Source: Paraburkholderia kururiensis
Lineage (GTDB): Bacteria; Pseudomonadota; Gammaproteobacteria; Burkholderiales; Burkholderiaceae
DNA: 64,000 nt
Assembly (NCBI RefSeq): GCF_034424375.1
Contig: NZ_CP139965.1
Span: 4,836,001 to 4,900,000, forward strand
Direction of reading: 5' to 3'
In this document: positions 8,170-15,725 of the stretch, piece by piece
How positions within the stretch are numbered: the stretch's first letter is position 1
Layout: each line of letters starts with the position of its first letter
The notes under the pieces: generated by a model
The model's input: only the letters and a program-made list of their open reading frames with translations
Database searches by the model: none
Told to the model about the DNA's origin: nothing
Program-made: the position numbers and the translations under genes

Positions 8170-8434
8170 AGCACCCCACAGCCGGTTGCCGAGGCAGGGA
8201 TGACCCGGTAATTCGGTTAATATCCGTCACGTTGTCTTACGGACGTATTCGCGCCGGCCGGTGCCGGCGGCGCATGGGTGCCTCCCTCCCGTCGGGGAGC
8301 TCCGCCCGATATCCCTGCGTGATCGCCTTTAGGCGTCCAGTCACTGTGTCGTCTCAGACGCTTGTGTGCGTGCCCGTCTTCCGCACGAGACGGACGCACT
8401 TTTTGTGTTCCCAGTCATAGACAGAGGTTGCTCC
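8170..8434 (+). other. Long untranslated leader of the efflux operon
   Basis: About 260 bases lie between the predicted start of transcription and bpeA. The stretch contains a small stem (TCCGT/ACGGA around 8224-8244), a GC-rich middle part, and a terminator-like hairpin at 8366-8404. I see no convincing leader peptide and no match to a riboswitch class I can recognise. The whole 8010-8434 interval between bpeR and bpeA carries no protein gene. Confidence 0.5.
8366..8404 (+). terminator. Terminator-like hairpin in the bpeA leader (possible attenuator)
   Basis: The stem has GTGCGT (8366-8371) paired with ACGCAC (8394-8399) and CCGTCT (8374-8379) paired with AGACGG (8388-8393). A two-base bulge (GC) and an 8-base loop complete it, followed by TTTTT at 8400-8404. 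It ends 30 bp before the bpeA ATG and lies downstream of the only good promoter. AGACG at 8356-8360 could instead pair with CGTCT at 8375-8379 and open the hairpin. Confidence 0.55.
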
Positions 8435-9709
8435 ATGCGCGTCGAACGGGTTCCATTCCGCTTAATCAGTGTCGCGACCGCTGCCGTGGTGTTGGCAGCA
8501 TGCGGACAAAAACAATCGGCACCACCGCAACAAACTCCCGAGGTCGGCGTGGTGACAGTCCAGCCCACCGCCGTACCGGTCACCACGGAATTGCCGGGCC
8601 GCACCAGCGCCTACCTCGTCGCGCAGGTGCGCGCACGGGTGGACGGCATCGTGCTGCGCCGCGAGTTCACCGAGGGCAGCATCGTGAAGGCCGGCCAGCG
8701 TCTGTACAAGATCGATCCGGCGCCGTACATCGCGTCGCTCAATAGCGCGAAGGCGACGCTCGCCAAGGCGCAGGCGAACCTGGCCACACAGAACGCCCTG
8801 GTGGCGCGCTACAAGGTGCTCGTCGCGGCGAACGCCGTGAGCAAGCAGAACTACGACGACGCCGTGGCCGCGCAAGGGCAGGCCGCCGCAGACGTCGCCT
8901 CGGGCAAGGCAGCGGTCGAAACGGCGCAGATCAATCTCGGCTACACCGATGTGACTTCGCCCATCACGGGCCAGGTCGGCATCTCGCAGGTCACGCCGGG
9001 CGCTTACGTGCAGGCGAGCGCGGCCACGCTGATGTCCACCGTGCAGCAGATCGATCCGGTCTACGTCGACCTCACGCAGTCGAGCCTCGAAGGGCTCGAA
9101 CTGCGCCGGCAAATTCAGGAAGGCAAGATCAAGACCGCCGGCCCGCACGCGGCCAAGGTCACGCTGCTGCTGGAAGACGGCCGCGCCTACTCGCAGCCGG
9201 GCAAGCTCCAGTTCTCGGACGTCACCGTCGACCAGACCACCGGTTCGGTCACGGTTCGCGCCATCTTCCCGAACCCCGACCGCGTGCTGTTGCCCGGCAT
9301 GTTCGTGCGTGCGCGCATCGAGGAAGGCATGAACGAAAACGCGTTCCTCGTGCCGCAGGTGGGCGTGACGCACAACGCGTCGGGTCAGGCCACGGCACTC
9401 GTGGTCGGCGCGGACAACAAGGTGGCCATCCGCACCATCGTGACGGGCGGCACGCAAGGCACGAACTGGATCGTCGAAAGTGGGCTGAATCCGGGCGACC
9501 GCGTGATCGTCCAGGGCACCGAGAAGGTTCGTCCGGGCGCCGAGGTGAAGGCCGTGCCGGCGCAGCTGCCGGCCGCGCCGGCCTCCGGTGCGCAAGCAGG
9601 CGGAGCGCCCGGGGCACCGGTTGCCGCCGCGGGCTCGGGCGCTGCCGCCGGTTCCGCCGCGCAGCCCGGTGCGGCTGCCTCCGCGGCGTCTGCTGCGTCG
9701 GGCGCGTAA
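8435..9709 (+). CDS. bpeA: RND efflux periplasmic adaptor lipoprotein (BpeA/AcrA-like)
   Basis: A 424-residue membrane-fusion protein that links the inner-membrane pump to the outer-membrane channel. The signal sequence ends in a lipobox with Cys23 (VVLAAC-GQ). The biotinyl-lipoyl half-motifs (LVAQVRARVDGIVLRREFTEGS, shown by its core ARVDGIV) flank an alpha-helical hairpin (about 95-165), followed by beta-barrel and membrane-proximal domains. The C-terminus is a long Ala/Gly/Pro-rich tail. The ATG at 8435 starts the lipoprotein signal; the 23-residue upstream extension would spoil it. It heads a three-gene operon with bpeB and oprB. Confidence is high for the family, moderate for the symbol. 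Confidence 0.93.
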   Translation: MRVERVPFRLISVATAAVVLAACGQKQSAPPQQTPEVGVVTVQPTAVPVTTELPGRTSAYLVAQVRARVDGIVLRREFTEGSIVKAGQRLYKIDPAPYIASLNSAKATLAKAQANLATQNALVARYKVLVAANAVSKQNYDDAVAAQGQAAADVASGKAAVETAQINLGYTDVTSPITGQVGISQVTPGAYVQASAATLMSTVQQIDPVYVDLTQSSLEGLELRRQIQEGKIKTAGPHAAKVTLLLEDGRAYSQPGKLQFSDVTVDQTTGSVTVRAIFPNPDRVLLPGMFVRARIEEGMNENAFLVPQVGVTHNASGQATALVVGADNKVAIRTIVTGGTQGTNWIVESGLNPGDRVIVQGTEKVRPGAEVKAVPAQLPAAPASGAQAGGAPGAPVAAAGSGAAAGSAAQPGAAASAASAASGA

Positions 9710-9727
9710 TAACAGGGAGCCTGCTTC

Positions 9728-12700
9728 ATGGCAAAGTTCTTTATCGATCGCCCGATTTTTGCGTGGGTGATCGCCATCATTCTGATGCTCGGCGGCATTG
9801 CGTCGATCTTCACCCTGCCGGTGGCGCAATATCCGACCATTGCGCCGCCCGCGGTCCAGATCAGCGCGAGCTACCCGGGCGCCTCGGCGGACACGGTGCA
9901 AAACACCGTCACGCAGGTGATCGAGCAGCAGATGAGCGGTCTCGACCACCTGCTGTACCTGTCCTCCACGTCCGACGACTCGGGCACGGCCACCATCACG
10001 CTGACGTTCGCCGCGGGTACCAACCCCGACATCGCCCAGGTGCAGGTGCAGAACAAGCTGCAGCTTGCCACGCCGCTTCTGCCGCAGGTCGTGCAGCAGC
10101 TCGGCACGAAGGTGACGAAGTCGAGCAGCAGCTTCCTGCTGGTGCTCGCCTTCAACTCCGAAAACGGCAGCATGAGCCGTTACGACCTGGCGAACTACGT
10201 CGCTTCGAACGTTCAGGACCCGATCAGCCGCATCGACGGCGTGGGCACGGTGACGCTGTTCGGCTCGCAGTACGCCATGCGCATCTGGCTCGACCCGAAC
10301 AAGCTGACGAACTACAGCCTGACGCCGGTCGATGTGACGAACGCCATTTCGGCCCAGAACGTGCAGGTGTCCGCCGGTCAACTGGGCGGCACGCCAGCCG
10401 TGCCGGGCCAGGCGTTGCAGGCCACCATCACTGAAGCGACGCTGCTGCGCACGCCTGAGCAGTTCGGCAACATCCTGCTGAAGGTGAACCAGGACGGGTC
10501 GCAGGTGCGGCTGAAGGACGTGGCGCGCATCGAGCTGGGCGGCGAAACGTACAACTTCGACACGAAGTACAACGGACAGCCGACGGCCGGCTTCGGCATC
10601 CAGCTCGCCACGGGCGCCAACGCGCTGCAGACGGCCAAGCTCGTGCGCCAGAAGATTGACGAGTTGTCGAAATACTTCCCGCCGGGCCTCGTCGTGAAGT
10701 ATCCGTACGACACGACGCCGTTCGTGCGCCTGTCGATCGAGGAAGTGGTGAAGACGCTGCTGGAAGGTATCGTCCTCGTGTTCCTCGTGATGTACCTGTT
10801 CCTGCAGAACCTGCGCGCCACGCTCATTCCGACCATCGCGGTGCCGGTTGTGCTGCTGGGCACGTTCGCGATCATGGCGCTGGTGGGCTTCTCCATCAAC
10901 ACGCTGTCGATGTTCGGCCTCGTGCTGGCCATCGGCTTGCTGGTGGACGATGCGATCGTGGTGGTGGAGAACGTGGAGCGCGTGATGGCCGAAGAAGGGC
11001 TGTCGCCGCGCGACGCGACGCGCAAGGCAATGGAACAGATCACCGGCGCGCTGGTGGGCGTGGCGCTCGTGCTGTCGGCCGTGTTCGTGCCGGTGGCGTT
11101 CTCGGGCGGTTCGGTGGGCGCCATCTACCGGCAGTTCTCGCTGACGATCGTGGCGGCCATGGTGCTCTCCGTGCTGGTCGCGTTGATCCTGACGCCGGCG
11201 CTGTGCGCCACGATCCTCAAGCCGATTCCGAAGGGGCACCACGAAGAGAAGAAGGGCTTCTTCGGCTGGTTCAACCGCACCTTCGACAAGAGCCGCGAGA
11301 AGTACCACACGGGCGTGCACCACGTGATCAAGCGTTCGGGCCGCTGGCTCGTGATCTATCTGGTGGTGATCGTCGCGGTGGGGTTGCTATTCGTACGTCT
11401 GCCCAAGTCGTTCCTGCCCGACGAGGACCAGGGCACGATGTTCGTGCTCGTGCAGACGCCGTCCGGCTCGACGCAGGAAACCACGGCACGCACGCTCGCG
11501 AACATCTCGAACTACCTGCTCACGGACGAGAAGAGCATCGTCGAATCCGTGTTCACGGTGAACGGCTTCAGCTTCGCCGGTCGCGGCCAGAACTCGGGCC
11601 TCGTGTTCGTGCGGATGAAGGACTACTCCGTACGGCAGCACGCCGACCAGAAGGTGCAGGCGCTCGTGGGCCGCATGTTCGGGCGCTATGCGGGTTACAA
11701 GGACGCGATGGTGATTCCGGTGAATCCGCCGTCCATTCCGGAACTCGGCACGGCCTCGGGCTTCGACTTCGAGTTGCAGGATCGCGGCGGCCTCGGCCAT
11801 GCGGCGCTCATGGCGGCGCGTAACCAGCTGCTCGGCATGGCGGCGAAAGACCCGAACCTCGCGCTCGTGCGTCCGAACGGCCTGAACGACACGCCGCAGT
11901 TCAAGGTGGATATCGACCGCGAAAAGGCGCTGGCGCTCGGCGTATCGGCCTCGACCATCGACCAGACGTTCTCGATCGCGTGGGCGTCGCAGTACGTGAA
12001 CAACTTCCTTGATACGGACAACCGGATCAAGAAGGTCTACGTGCAAAGCGATGCGCCGTTCCGCATGACGCCGGGCGACCTGAACATCTGGTACGTGCGC
12101 AACGGCTCGGGCGGGATGGTGCCGTTCAGCTCCTTCGCCACCGGCCACTGGACCTACGGTTCGCCGAAGCTCGAACGCTACAACGGTATTTCGGCGGTCG
12201 AAATCCAGGGCGCGGCGGGCCCGGGCAAGAGTACCGGTCAGGCGATGCAGGCCATGCAGCAGATCGCGGCGAAGCTGCCCGCGGGCATCGGCTACGAGTG
12301 GACGGGCTTGTCGTTCCAGGAAATCCAGTCCGGCTCGCAGGCGCCTATCCTGTACGGCATCTCGATCCTCGTCGTGTTCCTGTGTCTCGCGGCGCTCTAC
12401 GAGAGCTGGTCGATTCCGTTCGCGGTAATCATGGTGGTGCCGCTCGGCGTGCTGGGCGCGCTGCTCGCGGTGACGCTGCGCGGCCTCGAAAACGACGTGT
12501 TCTTCCAGGTGGGTCTGCTGACCACCGTGGGTCTGTCGGCCAAGAACGCGATTCTGATCGTCGAGTTCGCACGCGAGCTGCAGCAGGGCGAAGGCATGGG
12601 ACCGATCGAGGCGGCGCTGGAAGCGGCGCGGCTGCGGCTGCGTCCTATCCTGATGACGTCGCTTGCGTTCATTCTCGGCGTGCTGCCGCTTGCTATCAGT

Positions 12701-12934
12701 AACGGCGCGGGGTCGGCGAGCCAGCACGCAATCGGTACCGGCGTGATCGGCGGGATGCTGACGGCGACGTTCCTCGCCATCTTCATGATCCCCATGTTCT
12801 TCGTGGTGATCCGCGCACGGTTCGCCGGCGAGAAGGAAGATCCGGACGAGGCGCTCGCGCACTACGACGAGCATCATCCGCACGGCCCGCAAGGCGGCAA
12901 CGATGGCAACGGTTCGGGCAAGGAAGGACACTGA
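9728..12934 (+). CDS. bpeB: RND multidrug efflux pump, HAE1 family inner-membrane transporter (BpeB/AcrB-like)
   Basis: A 1068-residue proton-driven drug exporter of normal family length. It starts MAKFFIDRPIFAWVIAIILM, with twelve predicted membrane helices and two large periplasmic loops. The proton-relay Asp pair lies in helix 4 (LAIGLLVDDAIVVVENVER). The C-terminal tail past the last helix is rich in His and Gly (HYDEHHPHGPQGGN), an unusual addition. The ribosome site GGGAG precedes the ATG, and bpeA ends 18 bp upstream. It works with the adaptor and outer-membrane factor on either side. Substrates cannot be read from sequence. Confidence 0.95.
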   Translation: MAKFFIDRPIFAWVIAIILMLGGIASIFTLPVAQYPTIAPPAVQISASYPGASADTVQNTVTQVIEQQMSGLDHLLYLSSTSDDSGTATITLTFAAGTNPDIAQVQVQNKLQLATPLLPQVVQQLGTKVTKSSSSFLLVLAFNSENGSMSRYDLANYVASNVQDPISRIDGVGTVTLFGSQYAMRIWLDPNKLTNYSLTPVDVTNAISAQNVQVSAGQLGGTPAVPGQALQATITEATLLRTPEQFGNILLKVNQDGSQVRLKDVARIELGGETYNFDTKYNGQPTAGFGIQLATGANALQTAKLVRQKIDELSKYFPPGLVVKYPYDTTPFVRLSIEEVVKTLLEGIVLVFLVMYLFLQNLRATLIPTIAVPVVLLGTFAIMALVGFSINTLSMFGLVLAIGLLVDDAIVVVENVERVMAEEGLSPRDATRKAMEQITGALVGVALVLSAVFVPVAFSGGSVGAIYRQFSLTIVAAMVLSVLVALILTPALCATILKPIPKGHHEEKKGFFGWFNRTFDKSREKYHTGVHHVIKRSGRWLVIYLVVIVAVGLLFVRLPKSFLPDEDQGTMFVLVQTPSGSTQETTARTLANISNYLLTDEKSIVESVFTVNGFSFAGRGQNSGLVFVRMKDYSVRQHADQKVQALVGRMFGRYAGYKDAMVIPVNPPSIPELGTASGFDFELQDRGGLGHAALMAARNQLLGMAAKDPNLALVRPNGLNDTPQFKVDIDREKALALGVSASTIDQTFSIAWASQYVNNFLDTDNRIKKVYVQSDAPFRMTPGDLNIWYVRNGSGGMVPFSSFATGHWTYGSPKLERYNGISAVEIQGAAGPGKSTGQAMQAMQQIAAKLPAGIGYEWTGLSFQEIQSGSQAPILYGISILVVFLCLAALYESWSIPFAVIMVVPLGVLGALLAVTLRGLENDVFFQVGLLTTVGLSAKNAILIVEFARELQQGEGMGPIEAALEAARLRLRPILMTSLAFILGVLPLAISNGAGSASQHAIGTGVIGGMLTATFLAIFMIPMFFVVIRARFAGEKEDPDEALAHYDEHHPHGPQGGNDGNGSGKEGH

Positions 12935-12935
12935 G

Positions 12936-14462
12936 ATGCATAAACACGCTTTGATTGCAGCGGCGGTCGCATTTCTTGCCGCCGGCTGCACGATGGCGCC
13001 GAGGTACGAGCGGCCGGCGGCGCCCGTAGCGCCGTCGTTCCCGACGGGCGGCGTCTACGAGACCCAGCCCGGCATGGGCGGCACGTCGACGAACGGGCGC
13101 AGCGCAAGCGGCGCGACGGCCACGGACATCGGCTGGCGCGACTTCTTCGTCGACCCGCGTCTGCAGCGGCTCGTCGAGATCGCGCTGAAGAACAACCGGG
13201 ACCTGCGGGTCTCGGTGCTCAATGTCGACGCCGCGCGCGCCCAGTATCAGATCACGCGGGCCGAGCTGTTCCCGGCGATCAACGGCGTGGGCACGGAATC
13301 GCGCACGCGCGTGCCGGAGGCGTTGCACACCGGCCCGTCGAATCCCTACAGCGTCTATAACGTCGGCTTGTCGGCGTCGTGGGAAATCGACTTCTGGGGC
13401 CGTATTCGCAGTCTGAAGGACCAGGCGCTGGCGCAGTACCTCTCCACGGCGCAGGCTCGCAAGGCAGCGGAAATTTCGCTCGTGTCGCAGGTGGCGGACC
13501 AGTACCTCACCATGCTCGCCGACGACGATCTGCTCCAGGTCACACAAGCCACGCTGAAGACGGCGCAGGACTCGTACAACCTGACGAAGGTGCAGTTCGA
13601 GAACGGCACGGGCACGGAACTCGATCTGCGTCAGGCCGAGACGGTGCTGGAGACGGCGAAGGCCAATTTGCAGGCGCAGGAACGTGCTCGTGCGCAGGCG
13701 GAAAACGCGCTCGTGCTGTTGATCGGCGAGCCGATGCCCGCCGACCTGCCGCAAGGCTTGCCGCTCGGCGCCCAGAACCTGCTGACCGACATTCCGGCCG
13801 GTTTGCCGTCGGACCTGCTCACGCGGCGTCCTGACATCATGGAAGCCGAGGAGACGCTGCTCGCGGCGAACGCGAACATCGGCGCTGCGCGGGCCGCGTT
13901 CTTTCCGAAGATCTCGCTGACGGGCTCGTTCGGCACAGAAAGCCTGACGCTGGGCGGCCTCTTCAAGGCCGGCACGGCGGCCTGGACCTTCGCGCCGCAG
14001 ATCACGCTGCCGATCTTCCAGGGCGGCGCGAACGTGGCCAACCTGAACCTGGCGAACGTGCAGAAGCGCATCGAGATCGCGAACTACGAGAAGGCGATTC
14101 AGTCGGCATTCCGTGAAGTGGCCGACGGACTGGCTGCGCGCGGTACCTACGACCAGCAGATTGCGGCACTCGAGCGCAATACGTTTGCCAACCAGCGCCG
14201 GCTCGATCTGTCGGATCTGCGTTATCGCAACGGCGTGGACAGCTACCTGACCGTGCTGACGGCGCAAACGGACCTGTACTCGTCGCAGCAATCGCTGATC
14301 TCGGCGCGGCTCGCCCGGTGGACCAACCTCGTGGATCTGTATCGCGCGCTTGGCGGCGGCTGGATCGAGCGGGCAGGGGAAGCGCCACGTCCTGCGGATG
14401 CGCCCGTCGACTACGGGGCGGCCAGCGCGCCCGCGGCGGCATCGTCGGCGTCGGCGGGGTGA
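12936..14462 (+). CDS. oprB: RND efflux outer-membrane factor lipoprotein (OprB/OprM, TolC-type)
   Basis: A 508-residue NodT-family outer-membrane channel. The signal peptide ends in a lipobox (LAAGC, Cys18). Two OEP repeats are visible: the first around DPRLQRLVEIALKNNRDLRV to NALVLLIGEP, the second from LLTRRPDIMEAEETLLAANA to the end. The start ATG at 12936 lies one base after the bpeB stop, implying translational coupling. The tail is Ala/Ser-rich. It completes the tripartite pump. A terminator lies at 14585-14620. Confidence 0.93.
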   Translation: MHKHALIAAAVAFLAAGCTMAPRYERPAAPVAPSFPTGGVYETQPGMGGTSTNGRSASGATATDIGWRDFFVDPRLQRLVEIALKNNRDLRVSVLNVDAARAQYQITRAELFPAINGVGTESRTRVPEALHTGPSNPYSVYNVGLSASWEIDFWGRIRSLKDQALAQYLSTAQARKAAEISLVSQVADQYLTMLADDDLLQVTQATLKTAQDSYNLTKVQFENGTGTELDLRQAETVLETAKANLQAQERARAQAENALVLLIGEPMPADLPQGLPLGAQNLLTDIPAGLPSDLLTRRPDIMEAEETLLAANANIGAARAAFFPKISLTGSFGTESLTLGGLFKAGTAAWTFAPQITLPIFQGGANVANLNLANVQKRIEIANYEKAIQSAFREVADGLAARGTYDQQIAALERNTFANQRRLDLSDLRYRNGVDSYLTVLTAQTDLYSSQQSLISARLARWTNLVDLYRALGGGWIERAGEAPRPADAPVDYGAASAPAAASSASAG

Positions 14463-14475
14463 GTGCCGGCAGATG

Positions 14476-14506
14476 CGAGATGAGGTGCTCGGCAGGCCTC
14501 ATCTCG
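14476..14506 (+). other. Perfect 10-bp hairpin just after oprB
   Basis: CGAGATGAGG (14476-14485) is exactly complementary to CCTCATCTCG (14497-14506), with an 11-base loop. There is no T run, so it may stabilise the 3' end of the transcript rather than terminate it. It starts 14 bp past the oprB stop. Confidence 0.5.
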
Positions 14507-14584
14507 TAGGTCATGCGAGAGCGGAGAACCCGCGGTCGCGAATGACTAGGTGAACCGCCTCGCAACTTGAGGTGAAGCAACAGA

Positions 14585-14620
14585 AGCCCTCGTTGGTCAA
14601 TAGACCGACGGGGGCTTTTT
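14585..14620 (+). terminator. Rho-independent terminator of the efflux operon
   Basis: A stem built from AGCCC and CGTTGGTC against GACCGACG and GGGCT, with an AATA loop, is followed by TTTTT at 14616-14620. Confidence 0.8.
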
Positions 14621-14850
14621 CATTTGGATCGATGTGACCGCTGACTATCGGGCTTCGCATCGGACCCTCGGCCGGATGGCCAAACTTGATTGGCAGTTCA
14701 TCATTTTGGTGTCGGCTGCGGCCAGGATCTCCTTTAGTCGGATCGATTTGCTGCGCTTGTCGTGAGTGGCGAGCCGTCGACGAAAAGTCCGATTTCATAG
14801 AAGTTGTCAGTTGACAACGGTTAATAACCACTGGAGAATTGAGGCCGTTG
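14621..14850 (+). other. Gap between the efflux terminator and the HicA-like gene
   Basis: With the oprB 3' region this makes 388 bp without a gene (14463-14850). The first part shows no recognisable feature. The last 50 bp hold an inverted repeat and a TTGACA hexamer, described separately. Confidence 0.4.
14803..14818 (+). promoter_or_regulatory. Inverted repeat, likely autoregulatory operator of the HicAB-like module
   Basis: Perfect 7-bp arms GTTGTCA-GT-TGACAAC. The right arm contains TTGACA (14811-14816), a consensus -35; a weak -10 (GAGAAT, 14834-14839) follows at 17 bp. It sits 33 bp before the first gene of the module. Its place suggests binding by the helix-turn-helix partner encoded second. 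Confidence 0.5.
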
Positions 14851-15144
14851 ATGGTTCGCGGAACACACTCGAAAAAGGACGTAGAAGAGGCGTTGGCCTA
14901 TGCGGAAGAGCAGGGCTGGCGCGTGCAAAGTGGCGGCAAGGGGCATGCGTGGGGCAGGTTGTACTGTCCATACAACGATGCGGAATGCCGCTGCGGCGAA
15001 TTTTGCATCACGAGTATCTGGAGCACGCCGAAGAATCCGGGCAATCACGCGAAGCACTTGCGGCGGGTCGTCGACAATTGCACGACGCACCGTCAAAAGC
15101 GTGAGGCGAAGGAAACGGACACGTGTGGCACAAAGCAGGAGTAA
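14851..15144 (+). CDS. HicA-like small protein with a Cys-cluster insert (putative toxin)
   Basis: A 97-residue protein I cannot assign to a named family with certainty. The first part (SKKDVEEALAYAEEQGWRVQ, then GGKGHAWGRL) has the helix, GW and Gly-x-His spacing seen in HicA RNA-binding toxins. The segment CPYNDAECRCGEFC holds four cysteines in 14 residues, like a zinc knuckle. The C-terminal part has SIWSTPKNPGNHAKHLRRVV. I take the ATG at 14851, with GAGG at 14841-14844, over a TTG four codons upstream. The partner gene begins two bases after its stop. A toxin role is inferred from size, motif pattern and pairing. Confidence 0.65.
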   Translation: MVRGTHSKKDVEEALAYAEEQGWRVQSGGKGHAWGRLYCPYNDAECRCGEFCITSIWSTPKNPGNHAKHLRRVVDNCTTHRQKREAKETDTCGTKQE

Positions 15145-15146
15145 AG

Positions 15147-15671
15147 ATGGAATACGTTTTCACGCTGAAGTATCGGCTTGCCGCGCAAGACTTCGACTTC
15201 GACGAGATCGTGGAGCAGCTTGGCGAAGCAGGCTGCGACGACGCAACGGTCGGCATCGGCCAACCGGGGCGCATCGCGTTGCTGTTCACGCGCGAAGCGA
15301 AGAGCGCGCGTGAGGCATTGGTGAGCGCGCTGGAAGACGTGAAGCGCGCCATGCCCACGGCGCGTCTCATCGAGGCGGCACCTGACTTCGTCGGGCTCAC
15401 CGACGTTGCGGAGGTGGCGGGTGTGTCGCGTCAGAACATGCGCAAGCTCATGCTCGGTCACGCTCACAATTTTCCGATGCCGGTGCACGAAGGCAGCGCT
15501 TCGGTGTGGCATCTCGCAGACGTGTTGGGCTGGCTGTACAACCGCGGCGGCTACGACATCAAGCCCGAGGTGCTGGAAGTGGCAGAGTTGGCCAAGCAGA
15601 TCAATCTGGCGAGAGACGCACGAGACCTCAAGCCGCAAATGAACCGGGCGTTGGCGCAACTCGTGGGATGA
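15147..15671 (+). CDS. HTH DNA-binding partner protein (putative antitoxin/autoregulator)
   Basis: A 174-residue protein in two parts. Residues 1-75 form an alpha/beta domain (MEYVFTLKYRLAAQDFDFDE, then GRIALLFTREAKSAREALVSA) whose strand-then-helix end recalls HicB. Residues 80-130 hold a helix-turn-helix of the excisionase/MerR kind (LTDVAEVAGVSRQNMRKLML), followed by SASVWHLADVLGWLYNRGGY. The ATG at 15147 follows the first gene by two bases, with AGGAG inside that gene's end. The arrangement of a small basic Cys/His protein and a larger DNA-binding partner behind a palindrome fits a toxin-antitoxin unit. Proof is lacking; it could be an ordinary regulator pair. Confidence 0.65.
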   Translation: MEYVFTLKYRLAAQDFDFDEIVEQLGEAGCDDATVGIGQPGRIALLFTREAKSAREALVSALEDVKRAMPTARLIEAAPDFVGLTDVAEVAGVSRQNMRKLMLGHAHNFPMPVHEGSASVWHLADVLGWLYNRGGYDIKPEVLEVAELAKQINLARDARDLKPQMNRALAQLVG

Positions 15672-15725
15672 CCCATTGCCCCGGGCAATGTGGGCAATGG
15701 GCCAACGCGCCCGTTCGTGCAGGCG

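Noticed and set aside
8170..8434. Guanidine (mini-ykkC) or other known riboswitch in the efflux leader
   Set aside because: Two short stems with ACGR loops in the required arrangement were not found. Only the terminator-like hairpin is supported.
8462..11323. Very long open frame on the minus strand across bpeA and bpeB
   Set aside because: It is antisense to two clear efflux genes and its protein is full of His/Arg/Gln with no family pattern, a normal artefact in GC-rich coding DNA.
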